64,000 nucleotides of DNA. Source: Cloeon dipterum (lineage: Eukaryota > Arthropoda > Insecta > Ephemeroptera > Baetidae). This document shows positions 25,640 to 38,900 of the stretch, in pieces. Position 1 is the stretch's first letter; each line of letters opens with the position of its first letter. A program made the translations under genes and the position numbers. The stretch lies in NCBI RefSeq assembly GCF_949628265.1, contig NC_088788.1, positions 18,228,001 to 18,292,000 on the forward strand, written 5' to 3'. The notes under the pieces are model-generated. The model made no database searches. It was given only the letters and a program-made list of their open reading frames with translations, and was not told the origin of the DNA.

Positions 25640-28600
25640 CGTTTATACATGATCATATAATTTAAAAATCTTACTCTCTTTTTCTTCTCAACCGCCAACT
25701 ACCTCAATAACTCATTAAAAAAGAGTCTATTACAATTTGTCAGTCTAAAATATTTTTCAAGACATTCAAAAACGCTTTAAAGCAAAACTTATCAGTCATA
25801 TTTGACAAATAAAAATTTATTTTACAGAACTATACGTACACTTAAAATAAAGCTCCTGTTAATGGTCAATAATTATTGTACAATAGGGAATTTCAGTAGA
25901 GCAAATAGTTTATACACTTTAAAATTCTCTGCTGTTTGCGAAGATAATGACATCTAAGATTGGAAATATGGGCGACTCCATCTGACTCAAATTGCTTTTT
26001 TGGCCCAGTCTGACTTAATTAAATCAACTAGCAACAGTATTACTCAATGGCTATTACCTGTGTGGTTTCGAAACAAGGAAAGGGCAGCTAAAAGTGAAAA
26101 TTTGAAGCAGAGAAAAATAGATTTGTGCATATTTAAGTTAATTTAACTCTCATAATGCTAGCAATTTTTTCGTATCTTTTGGATCGTAAAACTACTTTTT
26201 AATTATAATTAATATTCTAATTTTATTTACCTCTCTTCGCGTGGGAGGATATGGAATGTTGCGATGATCGTTAAGAGTGACAAAGATGTTTAAACAATTT
26301 CGAGTTAGAATTGGAAACTTTTAATTTGCTTGTACGGTCAGAAAGCGAAAATAAAAAACTGTACAAAGGAGATTAACAACAGAATCAATTGGAGCACTGG
26401 TTTGTCAGTCCGTGTGCAGATGTGCCAGTCGTCTGGCGGGTTAGCTGACGACGCTTGGAATTAGCCGAAATTGCAATTCAAACCAATGCACCAATTGATT
26501 CTCTTATTGATAGTATTGTGCACAATTTTCAAATTTATTCACTTCCTAATCATACAAATGAGTAAAATTTCCTCTTCCAATTTGAGAATTGTTTTCCTGC
26601 AACATAGTTTACTTATTTTTAAATTTTTTTTTATTTGTATTAAATTTTCTCAATACAAATTTAAGTAATGTATAAAATAATTTTTAAAAATTTTAATTTA
26701 TTTTGTACAAATTTTATTTTTTAAAATAAACATTGTATTTTATCTTAAAATGTTTATTAATTTTGTTGCATTGATTTTATTTACCGTGAAGTTTTTAAAT
26801 TTTTAATAAAGTTTTATAAATATTTAAGAGCCACACTAATGATTTTACACATACATAATTTAGATAAAAATATTTGCTAGTGTTGCTTAAATTCGAATTG
26901 CCAAATGTACTAAATCGTTGATATCTGTGTCAACTATATAAAGATAGGCTGCTATAAATTATTGATAATAAATTAAGCAATTAAGAGTTGTTAATATCAG
27001 ATGACTGACGAAAAGTGTGAATACCGTCAAAGTTCAATTACCTGCTCCATGCCAGAGAAATACAAAGCACTCAAGCATAATCAGTCTGATCCATTCTCAC
27101 CGCAAAGAAAATAGATGAGTCTGTTCAAGGCTCGTAGTTAAAGCACTATTATTTACACCGATTCCATTAGACGCTCCAAAAAAATGGAATATTTTAATTG
27201 CAGAGCTCATATCGGCAGGCCAGGTGCGGCTTACACCGGCAGGCCTATTTCAATATCGCTGCACCTTGTGAGCACGAAACCAAGGCCGCGCCGCCTCGCA
27301 CTTCAAACCGCAAAAAAGCCGCTTTTTCTGCATCCAGGGGAGTTGCCTCTAAAAAGCGAAAGGGTTTTATCAGCTTAGGAAGTACGACGCCGCGCGATTC
27401 GAATTCGCATTCACAGTATCATCTCGCTGCGATGAGATTTGAGCTGGATATTCGCATTCGCACGTTGCCCAACCCATGATGGATGATATTTTATCGGCGG
27501 GGCAAGACAAAAGCGAGTTAGTGCAATTACGTCGGTTTTATGGTGTGACCAGAGTGACCCGACGGCCTCCCCAGCTTGCAGACATTTAACTTTCGCTTTT
27601 CATCCCGCGTGTGAATCCACCGCTCGGCCCACCATCCTTGCCTTGCCTTGCACAGACACACCAATCATCCGGAGAGCAACCTCCCAATGGCTCGCTGACC
27701 TCCAAAGCAAAACATCAACACACAATAGAATGTCAAAATATTTCACCATAGAGCTAGTTTTTCAATTTGCTCTGCTCAGCTCGTCGACCAAAAGCACAAA
27801 TGCGCATTAACTCTAAGTTTCTTGTCAGAGCAATCAAACAAATATAATACCTTGTCATAATCGAAGGTTCTCTTGCGTCTCTCAAACATGAATGCAACTC
27901 ATAAAAACGATTTTCTTCGTGCTGCAGGCATTCAACATAAATACACAGGCTACAATTTTTATCTGTAACTTATTTCTCCGAACCAACTCTGCAATGTTTC
28001 GGATGGATATAATTATGCAATGATTTAAATGCATTTAAAAGTTCCTTCATTTTATTAAGTATGAGCCTACAATCGTTGCGGGACGATCAAATGAGCACGA
28101 ATCGTGCAATTTTAAGCCATTTACACCTCAATTAAAACCATAATTATAGAACCGTCTTAAAACAGTCTAAACCCATCTATTAAATCAGTTTCTCTTTAGA
28201 TGCCTTTGTATATTTCGTGCATTCGATGAAATTCTAACGAAATTTCGACAAAAAATCAAAGAGTTCGGCTGTATTCGGAAAACGTGCGAATTGACTGCAA
28301 TGATGTGTCTCTTTCTCACCAAATAACAATTTAAATGTAGTCACTTATTTTGCGAAAAATAAACAGGTTTTGTAAATTTTCTCCATTTAATTAATTTTTT
28401 ATACTGCCTTTTTGAATAGGTCAAAGCACAAATTTGGCCACTGGGTGCCGCATTTTTTAATCAGCTTCATAATATTTTTAAACGCTTTCCAAGTGGCTAG
28501 CTCTGTATAATCAAATGGAAATCACGATTTTATTGCTTGTGCAGTTTTTATCTTACAAAAGACACGGACAGTTATTGGATTTATCACGCTGAGAGGAATA

Positions 28601-30415
28601 AAAATGAGGCACGAGAACGTGCTTAAGAAATGCAGAGACCTAAAAATTTCCAACATTGAACAGATGATAATTATATTGATTGAAAATTTGTCACAGCCAA
28701 ATATGATGTGGCTTTGGATTCCATTTAATTGGAAGAAGAAGTGTATTATTAATAATCCAAAAATACATGTTTTATTTCCTCCTAAATGCTGTCGACACTA
28801 AAATCGGAAAACATTCAATGGAATAGTTAAAGGCTGGGAAATTGAAACGGGTTTCAAAAGAAACAATGTTTTAATTATTTACTTTTTAAACTATTGGAGC
28901 AAAATTCGGTTTTAGACGGGTTCTTGGATGAATTAAAGACTTTTTTGACGCAGAATTTGTAACTTTATTTTCACATTTAAATTTTTTTAAATGTTGATTT
29001 GAAAAAGAATTTCGAAACCTTTTCATAAGTTTACAGGCAATTTTTAAAAATGAATGGGGTGAATTATTTTTTAAAATTCAATATTCATATCGAAAATTTT
29101 CATTTCTGGATGCTTGCCCCAATAGGAAATAAAAATGACAACATTTCAGCCAATTTGATTGTAAATTCATCTCATCGGAGCTACAACAGGAGCCTATACC
29201 GCGAGTTGGTGTTAAAGTAGGGTCTGAGTGAGAAGCCATCGGCGGCGGCCGCGAGGTTGCTGAACGCACTATCACACTGGCTGCCTGAAATTCGCATGAG
29301 AAAAGCATTTGATTGCGTGTTGCCTAATTCGCGCGGGGAGAGTGGTTAGTCTTGAATTCTCATGCACGCGTCCGTGCAAAATAACACGTGTCAAATACGT
29401 ACCTTGAGTCGTGTTGTCAGACAGACAATTCTGCGCATGGAGCAATTTAATCAGTTCGGCGGCCTGTTTTAGCCATTGCACAATTTACCTGGAGAAGGTA
29501 CCGCCTAACGCAAATCGAGAATTTCAACGGGTACGTTGAGCAAATTCGGCCACTAAAGGTCCTAATTGCCCTCGGTGACGCTAAGATGTTAATTCAAGTT
29601 ATTAATTTAGTTTTCAAATAATTTGTTAAATACTCGAAGCTTTTGATGAGCAATAATCGGTGGCATTTGAAACGACATCACTCCAATCAGGATAGTAATC
29701 CGTGGCATTGCTAAAAAGTGTGCTGATTTGGTCCATGTTCAAGGAAGCAGAGCTCGAGAAGGTGGATTGATTTACAAGGCCCAGCCCTTGGTACGCGCAG
29801 TCGGCATAGCACTAAAAATGTTGTGCAATTTAATTCTGTGCAATTCTCGACCGTTAAATGACTAGCATGTTCCAGTAATGTAGGGAATAATTCAAGTTGC
29901 GACATTCTTGTATAGTGACAGGTTTAATACACTGCATTTGATACCACTACACATGATACTGACAGCAAATTAATCCACAAACTCTAAAATGCAGCGAGTT
30001 AAAAAGATTGGACGATTTTTGAAGGCGCGCAACATTCTAATATAATTAATAATGAAGCTAAAATTCCAATTTTATCCTAAAGAAAATTTTTGGAATAATA
30101 ACTGTCTTTATAGAACACATTTTTAAGATGTTTTAACATAGGAAAATAAATCTCATGATGATTGTATCCATATAATTTAAATAAGAGGACCGAGTTATGG
30201 CAACAAAATTAGCAAAATCAAGAAGAATTCAACTTAGTGCTGGAAAAACTTTTAATACCATCTTATAAATATGTATTTTCCTATTTAATAACATTATAAA
30301 GTATGATTTATCAAGTTTATATTATTTTGATTTGTTTATTTGTCGTGCAAATAAAATATCAAATTACCACGTTCAGCAAGACTTGCTCAGTGAATGCTGA
30401 AAACGAGTTTCTAAA
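25640..30415. other. Intergenic DNA, no gene seen
   Basis: The stretch is mainly AT-rich with a GC-richer patch near 27.2-27.7 kb. Open frames are short and unbiased. A 93-codon frame at 27198-27479 is unconvincing. Confidence 0.5.
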
Positions 30416-31422
30416 TTAGAACCCCCATAAAAAACATAATCCCAAACCTGCGCCATTGTTTGAAATCCTGCCTTGGTATCCATATCCATTGACGAGTGTC
30501 CCGAAAAGACCGCCGAAACCCCTGCCTCTTGACCTGTACCTGTAGCCACCATAGCGTCGTGTTGTTGCGGTTGCGCCACACTGCGATTGCACGTAGTTGG
30601 GAATCAAAACCGGAGCATCGCAGCAATTCTGAGCTGCCTTGATTCACAAAACACGCACGCACGTCAATTAGATGGAAATTCTGAGGGAAAATAAAAACGA
30701 ACCTGCAGCAAACTGACGATGTATGTGTAAGGGAGGAAATTTAGAACAGCTCTAGGGCTGCGGGATTGACCTAAAATAATCAGAAGCGGAGATTTAAATT
30801 GTTTTTATGATGAATTTTATCAAATACTTATTTCCCATTCTTCTTGACACGCAACACTGTAAAACTAAATTTGATAGCTGATTATTTAATTACTCTAGGA
30901 GCTGTGAATTTTTACCAGCACTACGAAAAGAGCAGTAGCAAACCCATTCCATATCTGAGCCATGCTGGGACGAAACTGCTGAAAAAAATACGACGGAAAG
31001 TGGTGCCGGAACCATTAAAAAGCGTTAACCTTCCCGAATGCAGCACCGTAATCGCACAATTTAGAGACAGGATGTGCTAATGTGAGAGATGAATTGCAAC
31101 AATTTCCATTGACAGTAGCTTTTTTATTCAAAGAGTCGCGTGGTTTAGCGTAACTTCAAATTTAATTTAAACAAAAATACCGCATATATCCTTGGAAACT
31201 GTCGTGCGAATTTTAATGCGGCAGTTCATTCATTAATTACGCCGTTTGAGCGTGTCAGAGGGTGTGTTTGGGCAAAGATACTGTCGGCAGCCTAAATTAT
31301 GCATAATAGGCCGCGTGCTGAGCGCAACACGACGTCGGCGAGGCTGCTTACTTGCTTTCTTGCATGTACCAAGCCCAAAGTAGCACCACGAGGGACGAGC
31401 AAACACGAACCATTGTCGCCAT
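30416..31422 (-). CDS. Putative small secreted Gly/Tyr/Arg-rich peptide, unrecognised
   Basis: This is a three-exon model: 31352-31422, 30703-30757 and 30416-30637. Phases agree across both junctions and give 115 residues. Exon 1 encodes MATMVRVCSSLVVLLWAWYM, a plausible signal peptide, before a GTAAGC donor. Exon 2 is 55 bases. Exon 3 encodes AAQNCCDAPVLIPNYVQSQC, then an RRYGGYRYRSRGRGFGG segment, and ends GLCFLWGF. The predicted mature part has four cysteines (CC, C and a late C), enough for two disulfides. I do not recognise the family. Candidate roles are a cuticular or glandular secreted peptide or an antimicrobial-like Gly-rich peptide, all guesses. The weakest points are the exon-2 acceptor (30758-30759, reading CCCGCAG) and the exon-3 acceptor, which has a poor pyrimidine tract. 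Confidence 0.42.
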
Positions 31423-33102
31423 GGTGATCCTCGACTTTTGTGATTTTCCTTCTCGCTCCCTGCGCTTGTGGTGCCCACGGGGGAATGCGTGCGTCAAACC
31501 ACTAACGCTGCAACTAGCAGTCTGCCGGAATCTGTGGGCTAAAGCAGAGGCCGGAAGGATGGCCCACAAGAGGGGCTGCTCGGTGTCCCCCTCCAGACCC
31601 CATGACTATCTCTACGGTATTTTAAATATTTTGTGTTATTTCTAATTATGCTAATTATAATTTTTATTTAATTTAAACTGCACGGTTAACCGCAGAACAA
31701 AGTAATATTGTTAAGCAGCAATTTAAATCAATAATGGGTTGAAGCGTGATCATTTTAAATTTCTTTCTCTACAGAATATTTTTTATTAAGTGTGCTATAA
31801 ATTAATTTAAAATTTCAGAGGAATTTAATTAATTTATTCACTTCCTTGATCTAAGCCTATAATTTGGATTTTGAACTCCCAATCAGGGGAGGCTTTTAAG
31901 ATGACCAAGACTATTTTAAAAATATGAAAGGTTAAGATTGGAATAATATTCAACAGAGGCAGCAAATTAATTAAAAAATATCGTTACCAGTACGACTGTG
32001 ACTAAATTTTTGTTTGCGTACGTGGAATATGACAGAGAGAGAGTGATATAGTTATCAAGAATCGAAATTATTGTTTTTGACGTTTAAATTAAAAAAAGGA
32101 AAACCAATCTCAGTAAAAATCCGTGTTCTTTTTGTTTCAGACCCTTTATTCACAGTGCCTACATTCAAAGATTTTATGAAGGCGGCCAACTGCGCGGCTA
32201 GAGAGGCAGCCGAAATTGTAAAACGATAAAATGAAAGTGCCAATTAATAGTGCTAATTATACACGAAACTCAGCAACTGCGGCCGGTTTTCAAAAACATG
32301 TTTAGCGAGCTGCCTCATTATCCGAGCGTGGAAGTCGTGGTGTCAAATAAGAGTTGCTTCCCACAACAAGTTCACAAAACTTTGTGCTCAAGGTAACATT
32401 CAGATCGTTTCGTTGCATTCTTGAATGCCATTTAAACATTCATTTTGTATGTCAACTAAATTGACTGTCCCATTTTGAGAGAATGTTTGTGTTTGCTACA
32501 TGTATTGAATCGGTGCTGATTTTTTGTTTTCAATGACACGCAAGGGTGGCCAGGAGACAATTCGATCGCGCCTCTGAAGTGAACGGAATCCATAGGCACA
32601 AATATTTTACAAGGTAGAGTATTTCACACAGCACGCAATAAAGAAAATTAAACTGTCGTGTATGGTTCCCATTCAAAACATTTTAAATTGATTTCAGCCT
32701 CCATTAAATCGAAGAGTCAAATCGTTAAGTTTTGAAATGGGGAAGTTATTGTATTTCTATTCTTTAAATCGGCCGGTCTTAAAAATTACAGCTTGGTGAT
32801 TTTTCTGAATTTTCCCTCTAAAGCTTCTGAAAATGGTTTTATTTTAAACCTTTCACAGATTTAGACGTTCATTTAACCTATTTATAACACCTGGATAATT
32901 TTTACGGACGGATTTCGGCAATTTTAGGCCAGCTATATTTTCAATTTTAGTTTAAACAGCCTGAAATCGCATGATTCGTGCTCATTTATCTTTCGCACAA
33001 TGATTTAGGATTCAGAAAAAAGTTGACTGGTCACGGTCTTCAGTAGTTTTGAAAGTTTTACGAGGGACATGCATTAATCAAAAATGTTTGCCACAAACTC
33101 AG
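31423..33102. other. Intergenic DNA, no gene seen
   Basis: I find only AT-rich sequence and short frames. Any 5' exon of the 33-35 kb gene may lie here but was not identified. Confidence 0.45.
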
Positions 33103-35028
33103 CGCCTTGGAACCAACGCAGGAGTGCGAATACGCGCCTTTGGTGAGGCGGTCTTCCAAGCCGTGGACTCCGTCGCCATTGAGCACCACCTACGTCGTCA
33201 CCCGGGAGCTGAAGTCCCTCGAGCGGCCCGTGACCGAGCCACACATGGCCCTGATGACGGCCAGCTATCGCAACAACGGCACGCAAACAATGCAACAGCA
33301 GTTCCTGCAGCAGGATCATGCGAGAGGTACCGTCGACGAACTGATTCAATATTTTCCACAGGCCGAATAAACGCGAAAATTCAATACCCTGCCACCTTCA
33401 GGCACGCCAAACCTTCTACAGCGTTTGCGCTCCTGCTCTTCAATTCTAAAAATAACCCTCCGCCGCCGCTTCAATAGCGGTTCATCAACCGACCGCGAGC
33501 AGTTTGCACGCGCACTCCAGCTACCGAGCCGGCGCTGCGCTTTCGATTCATGGCACACTGCACACACTAAACCAAATTATTTTATAAAGTGTAAACAACT
33601 TTTGACGCATTTTATTAGATTTTGCGTATTAAAATGAATAAGCTATTTATATTTTTTTCATAACATTTTGAATATGCGTTATTTTATAGTTGAATTATAT
33701 TGGTATTTGTAATATTTTCCTCTGTATGCTATTTATTTGAATATAAAAATAATATATTATTTGGGCTAATTAACATAACATAAAATAAATAAATTTAATA
33801 GTTGATTAAGTTAAACTTTAGATTACATTAAAGAAGTATTATTCACAGCTTCTTATTACTGTATTATTGAATTGGCCTAAATTTTATTTGTAAAAGAATT
33901 TATTATTAAAAACAAATTGATATAGACAAGACATAGACACATTAATCAATTATAGGAATTATTTGCAGAGGACTAAGGTCACCGTTTCGTTAAATATTAT
34001 TTAAAAAGCAGGAAAGATTGTATGCTGGTCAAAGTTAGTTTCCGTCTTCAGTTTCGATGCTAATAAAATTTAAAGAAAAATTGTAATAAACTAAAGTACC
34101 TTAATAATTGATTTTAGTTGATTTTGACACGTGACAAAAAATTGCTTGAAATTCCAATATTCGCATGTTTATTTTAAGTCCATTACTTCATAGCACGTTT
34201 TAAATGAAAATTAAGCACACACCCCTAACAAGTCTTACACAGTTATGCACCGTCAAATGCTTGAAAAAATGTATTGTTCTCAATTTAAATTTGTGGTAAT
34301 GTGGACACTGATGTTTGGAATGTCCCAAAGTGGATTTCAGCGGCAACCCGAGGGAAGCAGTGGCCGCCAGGATGCAGCAGTTGCGGGAGGCGGGCGAGGA
34401 GAGACTGAGACTGGCGGCCAAACTGCGGGCCGAACACGCGGCGGCCGCGCAGGCCCAAAGGGAGGCCAGTAGGGCGAGGACCAAGGCTCGCTGGGACGAG
34501 CGCAAAGAGGCTGAGCTGACTAAACTTATGGCCAGACATAACAGAGGTACCAATCCTATTTATTTACTAATTTTTTAACTAGGCAAGGGTTCATTTTCGA
34601 TTATTATTTCTCATAAAAATAAAAAAGGAGAAAAAGAGTTAAAAAAATCTACACTGCTTTTTAGAGTTCAGTAAAGATGTAATTAAAAATTATTCCTGCC
34701 CACTATATCACCAGAATTTTCTCTTTACTCATAGCTCAAGTCAGTCATGTCGAGGTAATGGGCAAATAACTAATATAATATATTTAACTTGAGTTTATAG
34801 AATCCCTGCAAGATATTATTGCATAAGTAAAATATCAAAAACTGCAAAAAAGAATTTCCTTGCTACCCTGATATATTAAAATTTCGGTTTACAGAGGTGC
34901 GAAAACTGGCGAGGGACTTCAACGAGGTTAGCGTCCAGAGTGAAATCCGCGCACCCCGCGTCGAAAAAAGTGAGCATTTGGAACTGCCCATCATCCAAAG
35001 TCTACCTGTTGTCGCTCCGTCACTATGA
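33103..35028 (+). CDS. Unrecognised Ala/Arg/Glu-rich, probably coiled-coil protein (5' end not found)
   Basis: Three exons join in frame: 33103-33326, 34331-34546 and 34895 onward. The first carries GC-ending codons and the segment STTYVVTRELKSLERPVTEP. The second is a charged helix with REAGEERLRLAAKLRAEHAA, continuing through AQREASRARTKARWDERKEA, probably a coiled coil. The third begins EVRKLARDFNEVSVQSEI. All three use phase-1 donors (GTACC, GTACC, GTGAGC). The reading frame continues past the last GTGAGC to a TGA at 35026-35028 with AATAAA at 35056-35061, so this may be the true end. Alternatively the donor is used and splices onward. No ATG is in frame at the start of the first exon, so 5' exons are missing. 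The family is not recognised. Confidence 0.5.
33327..34330 (+). other. Intron of the unrecognised 33-35 kb gene
   Basis: This is the interval between the first two exons of the model. After a GC-richer start (to about 33.56 kb) it becomes strongly AT-rich. No separate gene is supported. Confidence 0.4.
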
Positions 35029-35244
35029 ATGCAACTTTTTCCCAAATATTTCGGAAATAAAAATCGGGCTTTTTCTCCGAAACTCAATATTTTTTTATTT
35101 TCTAAAAATGGAATACACATAAATATGTCGAGAGGTTACAACAATGCGAGGCGTGCATCAAACCTTCTAGCAGTTCTTGTTCTCCTGCTACCTGCATCTA
35201 AAAATAGATTTTTAAGCCCAATCATCGTGTGGATGTACCTTCAG

Positions 35245-35310
35245 CAGGCGGCGCCGGACCCGTGCAGTCGTGACGATTCGTCGGCGCTGCCTGTGCCGCT
35301 CCAGCTGCAG
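35245..35310 (+). other. Possible isolated coding exon
   Basis: A 66-base block between CTTCAG and GTGAAT encodes QAAPDPCSRDDSSALPVPLQ plus two residues, in phase 0 at both ends, with GC-rich third positions. It does not fit the phase of the GTGAGC donor at 34970, so its link to the upstream gene is unresolved. Confidence 0.25.
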
Positions 35311-35939
35311 GTGAATCGTACCACCAAGTTTTGCTTCACAGGATGAAGCGCTAATTTTAAAATGATCTAATTATTGAGGGAAATTTTTATGTAAAAAAAC
35401 AGCTAATGTTATGTGTTTCTCGGTAGATTGGAACAAACTCTACAGGGGAACGAATTTTTAAAATAAAAGAATTTTCAAGTTTTAATGGATAGTTCTTCGC
35501 GCCTTTCTTTAAAACAGCTTCCTTCCAATGTTAAAAAATCATTGAAAATTGGTTGAGGGATTTTTGTAATAATTTATACTCAAGAAAAGCTAGAAACGCG
35601 TTCAAAACATTGGAAAAATTGTATCACGACTGTTAAAGCATTAATATGGGGAGAGCCCCTGCAGAAACGGTTATTAGGCCACAGGGATGATTTCCCCGTG
35701 CAGCGGATTGCATAACCAGCACTGTTGATGGTAGTTCGCAGGGTGATCACTTCGAGCGCTGGCGCTGGCTGCGCTGCACGTCTTGGTAAACACATGGCAC
35801 TGTTTTGGTTTTCGACTGCGGTGATGACACAAGCAATTCACTGCTGAATTTCGCTTTTAAAACGATTAAAGTTAATTTTAAACCATCAAGAATTTCAAAA
35901 ATCTTATTTAATTAAATTTAACTTTGAATTATTCCAAAA

Positions 35940-38900
35940 ATGGCCAGGGACAAAGGTAAAACAGGTATGTGAAACATTTCTTTTTTTGTATTTAACTCGA
36001 TCATTTATTTTCTCTTCAGTTTCCTTGCTCTTATCATATTTTCTTTGCTTTTTAGAGAAATCGCACAGCGAAGTCCTGGAGGAGCAACAGCGGAGTCTGG
36101 CTGCCATCACCGAAATCGTGACCGAATTGGCCCAGGCGCAGAGGGAGGGCCGCGACGTCCAGTTGAACAGGCTGAAAACCAAAATTGCCTCTAAGCATGG
36201 TCTGCAAAACTCGCCTCGGCTCACGGAAATCATTGCCGCCGTGCCTCCAGAGCTGAAGAAGCTGCTCCTGCCCAAACTCAAGGCTAAGCCTGTCCGAACT
36301 GCCAGCGGAGTATGTTTTTTTAATCACAGTGGAGTAAAATAATGTCAAAATGCGATTCAGATTGCTGTTGTGGCTGTGATGTGCAAGCCCCACCGTTGTC
36401 CTCACGTCAGCCTTACGGGAAATGTCTGCGTTTACTGCCCTGGTGGCCCAGACTCTGATTTTGAGTATTCAACTCAGTCCTACACCGGCTACGAACCTAC
36501 ATCGATGCGAGCGATCAGAGCCAGATATGACCCATATTTGCAGACCAGACACAGGGTGCAACAGGTATGATTTTTTTTCCGCTTGAACTGACTTTACTAG
36601 TTCTGTTAATTCTTGTCACATTTTTTATTCTTCTATGCTATTTGACTAGAGGAAAGTATTTATTAATAATAACAAAATTCGGATTTCCACAGTTGGAGCA
36701 ACTGGGCCACTCTGTGGACAAAGTCGAGTTTATTGTCATGGGAGGAACATTCATGAGTATGCCTGAAGACTACAGAGACTACTTCATTAGAAATCTCCAT
36801 GATGCCTTGTCAGGGCATAGAAGTTCATCTGTAGACGAAGCAGTAATGTAAGTACAAAAATTATTTCCCCATTTCTTTGGTGCCTGTTGTTAAATATTAA
36901 CTTATTATAGTGTCAGGCCTAACAAACAGGGTTCGCCAATTTTTCAATGCTCAAATCTGAATACCGTTCTTTTACGCAAGACATAACTGGAAATCCACAG
37001 TTTTTTCCGCATATTTTACAATTTGATCACCAACAAATTTTCTTTTTTAAATTTTCTTTTAACAATTCATGTCACTATAGAATTGATAGTCTATAACCAA
37101 TAATCATGTATGTGTCTAAGAAAAATGTGCAAAAATTGTGGAAACCCTCGTAAAAATAAGCTTTTTGTGATGCAGCGGGATTTTCTGTAAAAAATGTGGA
37201 TTGAGATTTATTTTTTTCCTTTTCATCATCTTTGAAAATTATGTTTCAGGCCTAGGTTTATATTCCCAAATTCCCTTACGGAAAATTATAATTTGAACAG
37301 CAATTTTACTACAATTTAGACGTTTATCAATCTCAAATTTGATTAAAATTGCAGCAAGGACAATACTGTTACTTTCGTACATATTCCAAACATTTTAGTC
37401 TTGGTTATTTGGTATAATTGCAAAATAAATGTTTATATTTTAATGAAATTTAAGATTGCAAAAATATTGCTTTCTGAATTTTCGACTCATGCTGAACTGC
37501 TGGCAGAACGGCTAAATTTAAAACCTCTAATCGGGTGTTTCCACAAGAGATTTGATGAGGTCTACATTTTTATTTTTGAGTACCTACAACGTTTTATGGT
37601 ATTTTGTTTCAGTGAAAATATGTTTTTCCAGTAAATTGGGTTGTAATCTGGAGAAACGAGATTTTCAGTGTGTCAAAAAAGGGAATGTATCAAGTTTAAA
37701 TTATTCTAGAACTTAAAAATTAGTGCCAAAAGATGACCATTTAGACAACCTAGATTTGTTTAAATTTTCATAAATTATTTATTATATAATTGCTAATTTG
37801 AGTGATTTTTAAAATATTCATATTCTTGAACTATCGATTTTTTAATAAAATCATGTTTCGAAATCCCAGTCAATTAGTGAAATTGCCATCTGCATAAAAT
37901 GCGGGATTTTGTCAAGCCCCAGTTCTACTATGTCCCTTAATGACAAATAATCGAGAGCTTAATCTTATGATCGCAGGTACAGTGAGAGGAGTCGTGTAAA
38001 GTGCATTGGGCTAACAATCGAGACGCGGCCCGACTACTGCCTGAAGAAGCACCTGTCCGACATGCTAAAGTACGGCTGCACCAGACTGGAAGTGGGCGTG
38101 CAGTCTGTGTACGAGGACGTGGCCCGCGACACCAACAGAGGCCACACGGTGAGAGCAGTGAGCGAGTCTTTCCAACTGGCCAAAGATTCTGGCTTCAAGG
38201 TCGTGTCGCACATGATGCCCGACTTGCCCAACGTCGATTCTGAGAGGGACCTTTTGCAGTTCCAAGTGAGTGAAGGAATATTTTTTATTATTAGAAGGGT
38301 TTTGATTGTTCTTTTGGTAGGAGTTTTTTGAAAACCCGGCATTCAGAGCTGATGGCCTGAAAATTTACCCGACCCTAGTGATCAGAGGGACTGGCTTGTA
38401 TGAGCTGTGGCGAACTGGCCGGTACCGTAGCATGCCGCCAAGTGGACTGGTCCAGTTGGTGGCAGATATTTTGGCTATGGTACCCCCGTGGACCAGGATT
38501 TACAGGGTGCAGCGAGACATTCCAATGCCGCTTGTGACGTAAGTTGAAATATAATTATGACTTTTCATTTAAAGTGTTTTTAAATTTTTATTTGTCAGCG
38601 TAGAAACTACAAATTTTTATATAATTTACAAATAATGGGTTAAAAAATTAATTGCCACCTCCATAAATTAGGAATTAATTGAAAAGATACCACACTTTAA
38701 CATACACTGTTCACCTCACTGTTTCGGTTCCGCAGTACTACTTACCCTTCAAAACAAAATTCATGGCACATTATTAGCTGCTAAGAATTCTGAATCAATG
38801 GGTTGTTGAAAATGAAGGAGAAAAATTCTATATTTTCTTATTTAGCTTTTTGGAAGAAAAAAATAATTCTGCTCTTCACATTAATTCTGGAAATAAAATT

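Noticed and set aside
30844-31080. A 78-codon plus-strand frame inside an intron of the small secreted peptide gene
   Set aside because: Composition is plausible, but there is no ATG, splice or promoter support and no recognisable family.
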